From: Anaerolineales bacterium
GTDB lineage: Bacteria > Chloroflexota > Anaerolineae > Anaerolineales > UBA4823
Direction: 5' to 3'
DNA length: 5,206 nt
Assembly: GCA_028687395.1 (NCBI GenBank)
Contig: JAQUAE010000162.1
Coordinates: 1 to 5,206 of the forward strand
Position 1 is the stretch's first letter; every line of letters begins with the position of its first letter. Shown here in pieces: positions 1 to 5,206 of the stretch. The position numbers and the translations under genes are program-made. The notes beneath the pieces are model-generated. The model was not told where the DNA came from. It made no database searches and saw nothing but the letters and a program-made list of their open reading frames with translations.

Positions 1-191
1 TGAGCTTTTACCTCTCTTTCCTCCAGGCCAGGGAGAAGGGATTGTTCACGCCTGCGCCACAGGAGGCAGCCCAGATTGGCCTGGTCGGCGCTGCTGGGGA
101 GAAATTGAACACCTGTCCAAACTGCGGGCAACCCACCACGGCGCCTGGCTTGTGCGCATTTTGCCGCATGGTGGTGACCCTCCCGGAATGA
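1..191 (+). CDS. ttuA: C-terminal fragment of a TtuA/Ncs6-type tRNA 2-thiolation enzyme (partial, 5' end outside window)
   Basis: This is the end of a gene that enters from the left edge; whole codons begin at base 3, and 62 residues precede a TGA at 189-191. The visible part ends in a zinc ribbon, CPNC-x9-CAFC (Cys 38, 41, 51, 54 of the fragment), closely resembling the C-terminus I remember for Thermus TtuA (CERCGYPTTGAVCAFCRM). The opening residues SFYLSFLQA match the helix just before that ribbon in the family. TtuA-type enzymes are cytoplasmic ATP-pyrophosphatases that place sulfur on tRNA (s2T54 in thermophiles), using an iron-sulfur cluster and a small sulfur-carrier protein. The PP-loop and catalytic cysteines lie outside the window, so the exact substrate, and TtuA versus a Ncs6-like relative, cannot be settled. 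The transporter gene 50 bp downstream also serves tRNA modification. Confidence 0.75.
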   Translation, partial: SFYLSFLQAREKGLFTPAPQEAAQIGLVGAAGEKLNTCPNCGQPTTAPGLCAFCRMVVTLPE

Positions 192-241
192 GGTCTCATC
201 ACCTGCCTGCAGGCTATTGGCGTTGATGCCCCCTATGCTGC

Positions 242-952
242 ATGCAAGACCACTCCTGGAGCAACCAAATCGTGGATAGAGAACCCCCAGCCTCGCCACC
301 GCAGATGCCTTCCTCGCGTGAGAACATGACGCCTCAGGAGGTGATAGCCCGCTCAGCGGTGTTGGCGATATCCGCCTACATTGCCGCCCAGATGCTTTCG
401 GACCTGGCCAGCCTGAAAATCGGTGTGGTGCTCGGCCTGGCAGTGGATATGGGCACGTTCATTTATCCCATAACCTTCACCTTGCGGGATGTCGTCCACA
501 AAATCCTTGGGAAGCGCAACGCCCAATTGTTGGTTATCACCGCCGGCCTGATCAACTTGTTTATGGCCGGCTATCTGATGTGGGCGGCTGCAGTTCCCAG
601 CGACCCCTCCTGGGGAAAGGGGGCGCAGTTCAGCGCCATTCTTTCGCCGGTGTGGCGCATCGTGATCGCTTCCATTCTCGCCGAAGTCGTCTCCGAATTG
701 GTCGATACCGAGGTCTATCACTGGTTTGTCAACAAGATCACCAGCCGGATGCAATGGTTGCGCGTCCTGCTGAGCAATGGCATCAGCATCCCCCTGGACA
801 ATCTGGTCTTCTCGGTGGGCGCCTTCGCCGGGATGCTACCCTGGAGCGTGGTCTGGCAAATCTTCTTATCCAACTTATTGGTCAAATACGCCATGACGAT
901 CATCAGTATCCCCATGATCTACATGGCGCGGGACCCCCACTCACTAAAATAA
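242..952 (+). CDS. yhhQ: Queuosine precursor transporter (YhhQ/QPTR, VUT family membrane protein)
   Basis: A 236-residue integral membrane protein with about six hydrophobic helices (roughly 35-53, 59-80, 94-117, 136-154, 178-198, 203-228). Family landmarks are PITFTLRDVVHKILG at 76-90, corresponding to FPFIFLATDLTVRIFG in E. coli YhhQ, and ELVDTEVYHW at 152-161, corresponding to the QILDVHVFN region. The family imports queuosine precursors such as preQ0/preQ1 across the cytoplasmic membrane for tRNA wobble-base modification; which precursor is used here is unknown. Known members are about 220 residues, so the hydrophilic first 28 residues look like an extension. The start is uncertain: ATG 242, GTG 272 (GGAG at 258-261), ATG 305 and ATG 326 are all in frame, and no ATG has a good ribosome site. 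ATG 326 gives 208 residues and a usual-length N-terminus. The gene follows ttuA by 50 bp, probably in one operon. The stop is TAA at 950-952. Confidence 0.9.
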   Translation: MQDHSWSNQIVDREPPASPPQMPSSRENMTPQEVIARSAVLAISAYIAAQMLSDLASLKIGVVLGLAVDMGTFIYPITFTLRDVVHKILGKRNAQLLVITAGLINLFMAGYLMWAAAVPSDPSWGKGAQFSAILSPVWRIVIASILAEVVSELVDTEVYHWFVNKITSRMQWLRVLLSNGISIPLDNLVFSVGAFAGMLPWSVVWQIFLSNLLVKYAMTIISIPMIYMARDPHSLK

Positions 953-958
953 AGGCAA

Positions 959-987
959 CGCCGCCGGGTATTGCTTCTCCGGCGGCG
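959..987 (-). terminator. GC-rich stem-loop between convergent genes, likely glnA terminator
   Basis: CGCCGCCGG (959-967) pairs perfectly with CCGGCGGCG (979-987) around an 11-nt loop. Read on the minus strand it starts 25 nt after the glnA stop and is followed by TTGCCTTTATTTT, the usual form of an intrinsic terminator. On the plus strand it begins 6 nt after the transporter stop but lacks a T run, so it would be a poorer terminator for that gene. It may serve both convergent transcripts in part. Confidence 0.7.
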
Positions 988-1012
988 AGTGATGTCCCCA
1001 GGTCGCTTTCTA

Positions 1013-2350
1013 TTATGCTGTCTCCAGGTAACGCTCGACTTCCCAATCGGTCACTTTCATGCGGTATTCTTCCACCTCTTCCCATTTAGCCCGGTCGAAG
1101 GCCTCGTAAATCGTCGCTCCCATCGCCTCCTGCAACACCCGGTCTCCAGCCAAAGCCCGTAAGGCCTCCGCCAGCGACCCGGGCAATTCGGGGATATTCA
1201 TCGCCGCGCGCTCTTCGGCAGTCAGGTGATACACGTTGACGTTGTTCAAGGGCGCCGGGCAGGGCAACTGGTGGTCGATGCCATCCAGCGCGGCAGCCAG
1301 CATCGTCGTCAGCGCCAGGTAGGGATTTGCGGACGGGTCCGGAAAGCGGAGTTCAGCGCGAATAGATTTCTCCCGCCCTTCGGTGTATTGTGGGATGCGG
1401 ATCAACGCAGAGCGGTTGATTTGCGCCCAACCCACGTAGACAGGCGCTTCGTAGCCCGGAACCAGGCGCTTATACGAATTGACCGTTGGCGAAACCACGG
1501 CGGCAAGAGCGCTTGCATGGGCAAGCTGGCCGGCAATGAAACCATAAGCAATGGAGGAGAGGTTGTGTTTGTCGGCGGGATCGAAGAACAGGTTCTTGCC
1601 TTCCTTGGTGAAGAGCGATTGGTGGCAGTGCATCCCCGAGCCATTGATACCATATAAAGGCTTGGGCATAAACGAGGCAATCAGGTCGTTTTGAGCAGCG
1701 ATGGCTTTCACGGTGTACTTCAGAGTAAGAATGTTATCTGCAGTTCGCAGGGCATCGGTGTATTGAAAATCGATCTCGTGCTGCCCAAGGGCGACTTCAT
1801 GGTGCCCCATCTCGACTTCCAAGCCCATGCCTGAAAGCGCCGCCATCAACTCGGTTCGCACCCGAACAGCCTGGTCGTTCGCCGAAAAATCAAAATACCC
1901 GCCCACATCATGCGGCACCGGGTGAATCTTATCGGGGCCATTACGCCGAAACAGGAAGAATTCGGGTTCAGGACCAACATTATAGATCCAACCACGTTCC
2001 TCGACCTTCGCCAGGGTGCGCTTGAGCACGCCGCGTGGGTCTCCTGGAAAGGGCGAACCATCGGGCAGATAAATATCACAGAAGAAGCGCGCCCTGCGCA
2101 GCTCATCCGGCGTCCAAGGCAACACCGCATAGGTGTCGGGATCGATGACAAGGCGCATATCGCTCTCCTGAATGCGGGCGAACCCCTCGACTGACGAGCC
2201 GTCGAACCAGATGCCATCATCCAGGGCATACTCCAGGCGTTCGATGGGGATATCCACGCTTTTCACAGCGCCGGTGACATCCGTAAATTGAAGGGATACG
2301 AATTTTACCCGATCGGTTTTCACCCGCTTAAGCAATTCGGTTTTTTCCAT
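1013..2350 (-). CDS. glnA: Glutamine synthetase, type I (short GSI-alpha-like form)
   Basis: A cytoplasmic enzyme that makes glutamine from glutamate, ammonia and ATP, normally a dodecamer. All 445 residues are present, matching the roughly 444 of Bacillus GlnA. Visible motifs are WFDGSSVEGF 48-57 (Asp50 corresponds to the catalytic Asp50 of E. coli), GPEPEFFLF 126-134 and GHHEVALGQHEID 182-194 (metal glutamates), NGSGMHCHQSLF 236-247 (His241, metal/ATP site), the NSYKRLVPGYEAP flap 291-303 (catalytic Glu301), NRSALIRIP 312-320 and RAELRFPDPSANPY 331-344. EGFARIQESDM resembles the B. subtilis segment holding Arg62, the glutamine-feedback residue, here Arg59. The insertion typical of GSI-beta is absent. 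Tyr374 aligns with the adenylylated Tyr of enteric GS, but its flanks (VYHLTAEER) are Bacillus-like, so adenylylation is unlikely. The ATG is set by CAGGAGGT 4 nt upstream. The gene lies 143 bp downstream of fmdB with a hairpin between. Confidence 0.97.
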   Translation of the reverse strand: MEKTELLKRVKTDRVKFVSLQFTDVTGAVKSVDIPIERLEYALDDGIWFDGSSVEGFARIQESDMRLVIDPDTYAVLPWTPDELRRARFFCDIYLPDGSPFPGDPRGVLKRTLAKVEERGWIYNVGPEPEFFLFRRNGPDKIHPVPHDVGGYFDFSANDQAVRVRTELMAALSGMGLEVEMGHHEVALGQHEIDFQYTDALRTADNILTLKYTVKAIAAQNDLIASFMPKPLYGINGSGMHCHQSLFTKEGKNLFFDPADKHNLSSIAYGFIAGQLAHASALAAVVSPTVNSYKRLVPGYEAPVYVGWAQINRSALIRIPQYTEGREKSIRAELRFPDPSANPYLALTTMLAAALDGIDHQLPCPAPLNNVNVYHLTAEERAAMNIPELPGSLAEALRALAGDRVLQEAMGATIYEAFDRAKWEEVEEYRMKVTDWEVERYLETA

Positions 2351-2354
2351 TAGT

Positions 2355-2362
2355 ACCTCCTG
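2355..2362 (-). promoter_or_regulatory. Ribosome binding site of glnA
   Basis: The minus strand reads CAGGAGGT, a near-complete Shine-Dalgarno sequence, 4 nt before the ATG at 2350. It fixes the glnA start and implies strong translation initiation. Confidence 0.85.
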
Positions 2363-2386
2363 TGAAAGTCATCCCAATAATAAGAA

Positions 2387-2412
2387 GAGACGCCTCGCGA
2401 AGGAGGCGTCTC
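2387..2412 (-). terminator. Intrinsic terminator or attenuator-like hairpin between fmdB and glnA
   Basis: On the minus strand GAGACGCCTC and GAGGCGTCTC form a perfect 10-bp stem around the 6-nt loop CTTCGC, followed at once by the T-rich run TTCTTATTATT. It sits about 80 nt after the fmdB stop and about 36 nt before the glnA start. The simplest reading is the fmdB terminator. Because no good glnA promoter is visible between the hairpin and fmdB, it could instead be a leaky terminator or regulated leader structure setting glnA read-through from the fmdB promoter. The T run is interrupted by C and A, so termination may be incomplete. Confidence 0.75.
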
Positions 2413-2493
2413 CTTACTTACTCTCTATACTTGCGGTGGTTTTAACGCCCTCACCCTAAAAGCGATACCCAACGTTGCCTGCATGTGAACCGC

Positions 2494-2787
2494 TCAATCT
2501 TTCTTGTCTTTGCCTGCGCTGGCCGGTTCTTTCTTTATCTCACCTGTCTTGTCACCGCTCTTTTCACTGTCCTTCTCAGCGGGATGCTTTTTTCCCTGAC
2601 CGGACGGTGAACGATGGTCTGTAGCATAGAAACCAGACCCCTTGAATACAATCCCAACCGGGAGGTAAACCTTGCGCAACGTTTTTTGGCTGCACTCCGG
2701 ACAACGCGTTAATGGTGGATCGGTAAAACGCTGCTCCCGCTCGAACCGAACTCCACAATTATCACACCGGTAGGTATATACTGGCAT
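2494..2787 (-). CDS. FmdB-family small zinc ribbon protein
   Basis: A 97-residue cytoplasmic protein. Residues 1-60 are a classic FmdB-type zinc ribbon: MPVYTYRCDNCG start, zinc cysteines Cys8, Cys11, Cys29 and Cys32 (CDNC and CPEC), then the family's conserved segment VFKGSGFYATDH (47-58). Residues 60-97 are a charged, low-complexity Lys/Glu/Asp/Ser tail, probably disordered, as is common in this family. FmdB was named from a formamidase gene cluster and is annotated as a putative regulator, but its biochemical role is not established. The start is supported by AGAGGTG 4 nt upstream and by the near-invariant N-terminus. It is the first gene after a strong promoter and lies upstream of glnA on the same strand, so a link to nitrogen metabolism is possible but inferred from position only. 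Confidence 0.92.
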   Translation of the reverse strand: MPVYTYRCDNCGVRFEREQRFTDPPLTRCPECSQKTLRKVYLPVGIVFKGSGFYATDHRSPSGQGKKHPAEKDSEKSGDKTGEIKKEPASAGKDKKD

Positions 2788-2791
2788 ACAA

Positions 2792-2798
2792 CACCTCT
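2792..2798 (-). promoter_or_regulatory. Ribosome binding site of the fmdB-family gene
   Basis: The minus strand reads AGAGGTG, 4 nt before the ATG at 2787. It is a reasonable Shine-Dalgarno match and agrees with the conserved protein start. Confidence 0.7.
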
Positions 2799-2829
2799 AT
2801 CAATCGCCAAGGAACTATCACAAAAGTTT

Positions 2830-2858
2830 ATTATAGCGCGCAGCCTATAACATTGCAA
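2830..2858 (-). promoter_or_regulatory. Sigma-70-type promoter driving fmdB (and possibly glnA)
   Basis: On the minus strand a -35 box TTGCAA (2853-2858; 4 of 6 consensus positions) is separated by exactly 17 bp from a perfect -10 box TATAAT (2830-2835). Transcription would begin near 2823, leaving a leader of about 36 nt before the fmdB ATG. It lies in the 100-bp gap after the histidine kinase gene, so fmdB does not depend on read-through from the kinase. Confidence 0.8.
2831..2850. promoter_or_regulatory. Dyad overlapping the fmdB promoter, possible operator
   Basis: TTATAG (2831-2836) and CTATAA (2845-2850) are perfect inverted repeats separated by 8 bp (CGCGCAGC). The 20-bp dyad covers the -10 box and most of the spacer of the fmdB promoter, where a dimeric repressor would block RNA polymerase. 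One arm is largely the -10 box itself, so the symmetry may partly be chance. No regulator is identified. Confidence 0.3.
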
Positions 2859-2887
2859 GGGGCGCGTTAGTTCAGGGGGGATATGCA

Positions 2888-5206
2888 TCAGTTCCTTCCG
2901 GATTTCGATTTCGTTGGGCTTGCCACCGGTAGAGTGAAGTTGAAAACGCTCCCACCGGATGGGGCTGGCTCGTACCAGATCCTGCCTCCAAGGGTTTCGA
3001 TTGCCAATTTGCAGAAGGTCAATCCGAGGCCTGATCCACGCCGTCGTCCTGCGCGCCCGGGCACCTGTTTGAAGCGCTCGTAGATGACTTCTCGATATTC
3101 TTCTGGCACACCGGGGCCTGTATCGCTCACTTGCACCATCACCTGCTGTTCAGGTATCGGCCGGCAAAGCACCTTAACCATACCCCCAGGCGGGGTGAAT
3201 TTTATGGCGTTATCGACCAAGTTCGCCACCACTCGGCTGATCTTCCCCCGGTCAGAGTAAATCACCGGGAGAGGACCGGTCTCTTCCGCCTCTAATCCTA
3301 TGCCATACTCCTCCGCCTGGGGAAGATATTCGGACAGCACACCAGCAATCACTTCGCTTAACGCCAGCCAGGACAATTCTGCCTCGACTCCCCTAGCTTC
3401 CATGCGCGCGATCTCCAACACAGCATCGATTAAGCCCAAAACGCGCTGGGCACCACGCCTGGCCACATTGACGGCCTGCAAGGACAGGTTGTGTCCTTCC
3501 GTGGTTTGGCTGCGGGCTACTTCTTCGATGACGTCCAACGCGCCGAGCACTGTCCCCATCGGGGATCGCAGGTCATGAACGAGCGTTTCTGTGAGCAACT
3601 GTCTTTCTTTAGTGTGCTGGAACTCCTCCGTCACATCCCGCAACAGGATCATCCAGCCTGTCTTTCTCCCATCGTGCCCCCAAACGGCCATCCCAAAGCG
3701 CTCGAACACGCTCTCACTTGCGCCATCCTGACGCTTGATCGCTGTTCTGGGAATGCTGGGCTCCTCCCCGCGCCTCATGCCCGCCAGTACACCCTGTGCT
3801 TCGTTTAGCGAATAACCGCAGGATTCGAGAAACTCGGCGGGTAATTCATCCAGGAGTTTACCCACGACAGCCTCGGCGGGAATCCCAGAGAGCCTCTCGA
3901 TGAACTCGTTGACCAACAGGACGCGCCCGTCCAGGTCGACCATGAGGATGCCCTCGCGGACGGAATTAATCACAGCCCTCAAGCGTTCGCGCGCATCCGC
4001 CATCTCGCCATACAACTCTGCGTTGACCAGAGCCACTGTCGCCTGATTGGCTAACTGGTGGATAAAAAGCTCATCAGTGAGTGAGTACCCGCCCACTCTC
4101 TCGGATTCCATGGCCAACACTCCCAGGACCTTTTCTTGGTTGTGCAAGGGCACGCATAACTGAGAACGAGCCTGACCCTCTGCAAGGTCGAGGTAATCAG
4201 GGTCTTTGCTTACATCGGGAACATTAATTACTCGCAGCTCGCGCAGCGCCCTCCCGCTGACACCTCTTTCTACCGGAAGGGCCTCCACCGGCAGTCGATA
4301 GCCGCGGGCAGCCTTGGTCACTAGTGCCTGATTGCTCGGATCGAACAGTGAGAGTAATCCCCAAGCCGAGTGGGTAAACTCAAGCGCATAATCCAGAATG
4401 GTCTCGAACAATTTATCGGCGCGTGTCTCCGCGCTCAGCTCGCGCCCAACCGATTCCAGGATCGAGAGCTGGTTGGCCCGCCGTGCCAGGACCGAGTCAG
4501 AGCGCGCGTGCAGCCGCGCACTGGAGATTGCCAGGGCAGCCTGGGCGGCAAACATCTCCAGTAATCCGTTCACATTCCTGTCGACATCGAACGGGGCGTC
4601 GAAATATACCGTCAGATAGCCAATCTGCCCTTCGGGAGTGATAAGAGGGTAGTCAGCAAACGCCACAATCCCCTCACGCCGCAAAAGATCGAGGTAACTT
4701 GCGTCCAGGTCAGCTCCGGCCAATTCCCGGATGAGTGTGGGCCTCCCGGTGAGCAGGCACCGCGCCCGGCTATCCTGAGCCAGCGAAAATCTCTGATTGG
4801 CGTGCACAAAATCATCCGATAAGGAGTGGGCGTGCGCTAACCAGACGTCGCTCTCTTCCGGGCTGGTCAGGTAAATGGCGCTGCGCGCCCCGCTGCAGAC
4901 CTCCTCCACCGATTGACAGACTTGAGCCAAAACCTCCTGAGGGTTGTGGCTGCCGGTGAGCAAAGCGGTGATTTGGTTCATCTGGCTGATTTGCGCTTGA
5001 CCGCGGTTCAACTGCTCGTGAAGTAGCACGTTTTCAATCGCTGCGCTCACCTCGCCGGAAATCATTTCCAGGTATTCGGCATCCGCATCCCCGAAAGCGA
5101 CCGTTTCGGAGTAGGAGAAGACTGCCAGGCAGCCAATAGTGCGATCGGATGAGATCAGAGGCACGCCCAACCAGGCGAATGGGGGCTCTTCGCCAACCGG
5201 TAAACC
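2888..5206 (-). CDS. Multi-GAF/PAS sensor histidine kinase (partial, N-terminus outside window)
   Basis: A two-component sensor kinase, 772 residues visible, stop TGA at 2888-2890. The frame stays open to the right edge, and the residues before a TTG at 5168-5170 read FAWLGVPLI, a GAF-domain core, so that TTG is internal and the true start is outside. Numbering from the edge: end of GAF1 about 1-65, GAF2 about 85-235, GAF3 about 250-400, PAS about 405-527, HisKA about 532-607, HATPase about 652-760. The core is complete: phosphoacceptor His544 in HDLRSP, N box NLVDNAIKF (Asn666), G1 DTGPGVP (Asp695), F box YERF, G2 GSGLGLTF. No membrane helix, HAMP or receiver domain is visible, so the kinase looks cytoplasmic and would sense a small ligand, redox state or another intracellular signal; ligand and partner regulator are unknown. 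No clear terminator follows, so some read-through into fmdB is possible. Confidence 0.95.
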   Translation of the reverse strand, partial: GLPVGEEPPFAWLGVPLISSDRTIGCLAVFSYSETVAFGDADAEYLEMISGEVSAAIENVLLHEQLNRGQAQISQMNQITALLTGSHNPQEVLAQVCQSVEEVCSGARSAIYLTSPEESDVWLAHAHSLSDDFVHANQRFSLAQDSRARCLLTGRPTLIRELAGADLDASYLDLLRREGIVAFADYPLITPEGQIGYLTVYFDAPFDVDRNVNGLLEMFAAQAALAISSARLHARSDSVLARRANQLSILESVGRELSAETRADKLFETILDYALEFTHSAWGLLSLFDPSNQALVTKAARGYRLPVEALPVERGVSGRALRELRVINVPDVSKDPDYLDLAEGQARSQLCVPLHNQEKVLGVLAMESERVGGYSLTDELFIHQLANQATVALVNAELYGEMADARERLRAVINSVREGILMVDLDGRVLLVNEFIERLSGIPAEAVVGKLLDELPAEFLESCGYSLNEAQGVLAGMRRGEEPSIPRTAIKRQDGASESVFERFGMAVWGHDGRKTGWMILLRDVTEEFQHTKERQLLTETLVHDLRSPMGTVLGALDVIEEVARSQTTEGHNLSLQAVNVARRGAQRVLGLIDAVLEIARMEARGVEAELSWLALSEVIAGVLSEYLPQAEEYGIGLEAEETGPLPVIYSDRGKISRVVANLVDNAIKFTPPGGMVKVLCRPIPEQQVMVQVSDTGPGVPEEYREVIYERFKQVPGRAGRRRGSGLGLTFCKLAIETLGGRIWYEPAPSGGSVFNFTLPVASPTKSKSGRN

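Noticed and set aside
205..214. Palindrome GCCTGCAGGC in the ttuA-transporter gap
   Set aside because: A perfect 10-bp palindrome without a loop cannot form a useful hairpin and is short enough to arise by chance; no promoter boxes flank it.
353..754. 133-codon minus-strand reading frame opposite the transporter gene
   Set aside because: Its His/Gln/Gly-rich translation has no domain character and it lies fully antisense to a recognised family; it is a shadow frame.
1226..1657. 143-codon plus-strand reading frame opposite glnA
   Set aside because: It is fully antisense to a well-conserved enzyme gene and has no recognisable motif.
2411..2493. Possible separate glnA promoter (TTCACA, 16 bp, TATCGC on the minus strand)
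   Set aside because: The -10 box matches only 3 of 6 consensus positions and no better pair was found in this gap.
2861..2884. tRNA-like 5' end (GGCGCG followed by TTAGTTCAGG) downstream of the kinase
   Set aside because: It resembles an acceptor stem plus D-arm start, but no matching D-stem, anticodon arm or T-arm follows, and the sequence runs into the kinase coding region.
2883..3083. 66-codon plus-strand reading frame antisense to the end of the kinase gene
   Set aside because: It lies almost entirely inside the HATPase coding region on the other strand and shows no family features.

Overview
The window carries five protein genes from what looks like a moderately GC-rich bacterial chromosome. 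Two are cut by the window edges. The gene set is a TtuA-like tRNA thiolase, a queuosine-precursor transporter, an FmdB zinc ribbon, a short Bacillus-type glutamine synthetase and a multi-GAF soluble histidine kinase. It would suit a Chloroflexota (Anaerolineae-like) genome, but this is inference from family impressions only. There is no rRNA or other phylogenetic marker here, and I see no phage, IS, CRISPR or toxin-antitoxin genes.

Layout. Positions 1-191 (+) hold the last 62 codons of a TtuA/Ncs6-type tRNA 2-thiolation enzyme ending in a CxxC-x9-CxxC zinc ribbon. After a 50-bp gap comes a six-helix queuosine-precursor transporter (242-952, +). These two genes probably form a tRNA-modification operon. 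A GC-rich stem-loop at 959-987 separates them from the convergent glnA. On the minus strand, reading right to left, lie the histidine kinase (2888 to beyond 5206, N-terminus missing), the FmdB-family zinc ribbon (2494-2787) and glnA (1013-2350).

Regulation. A strong sigma-70-type promoter (TTGCAA, 17 bp, TATAAT) sits at 2830-2858 in the 100-bp gap between the kinase and fmdB, reading towards fmdB and glnA. A 6+6 bp dyad covers its -10 box and may be an operator. A 10-bp perfect hairpin followed by a T-rich run lies at 2387-2412, between fmdB and glnA. It could end the fmdB transcript, or act as a partial terminator or leader element controlling how much glnA is read from the fmdB promoter. 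No convincing separate glnA promoter was found.

How the genes work together. fmdB and glnA may form a small nitrogen-assimilation unit, since FmdB proteins are named from an amidase gene cluster. The kinase is probably a separate signalling gene whose partner lies outside the window. No previously undescribed system is evident. The most useful leads are the promoter, dyad and hairpin around fmdB-glnA and the pairing of two tRNA-modification genes. All non-coding gaps are under 150 bp.
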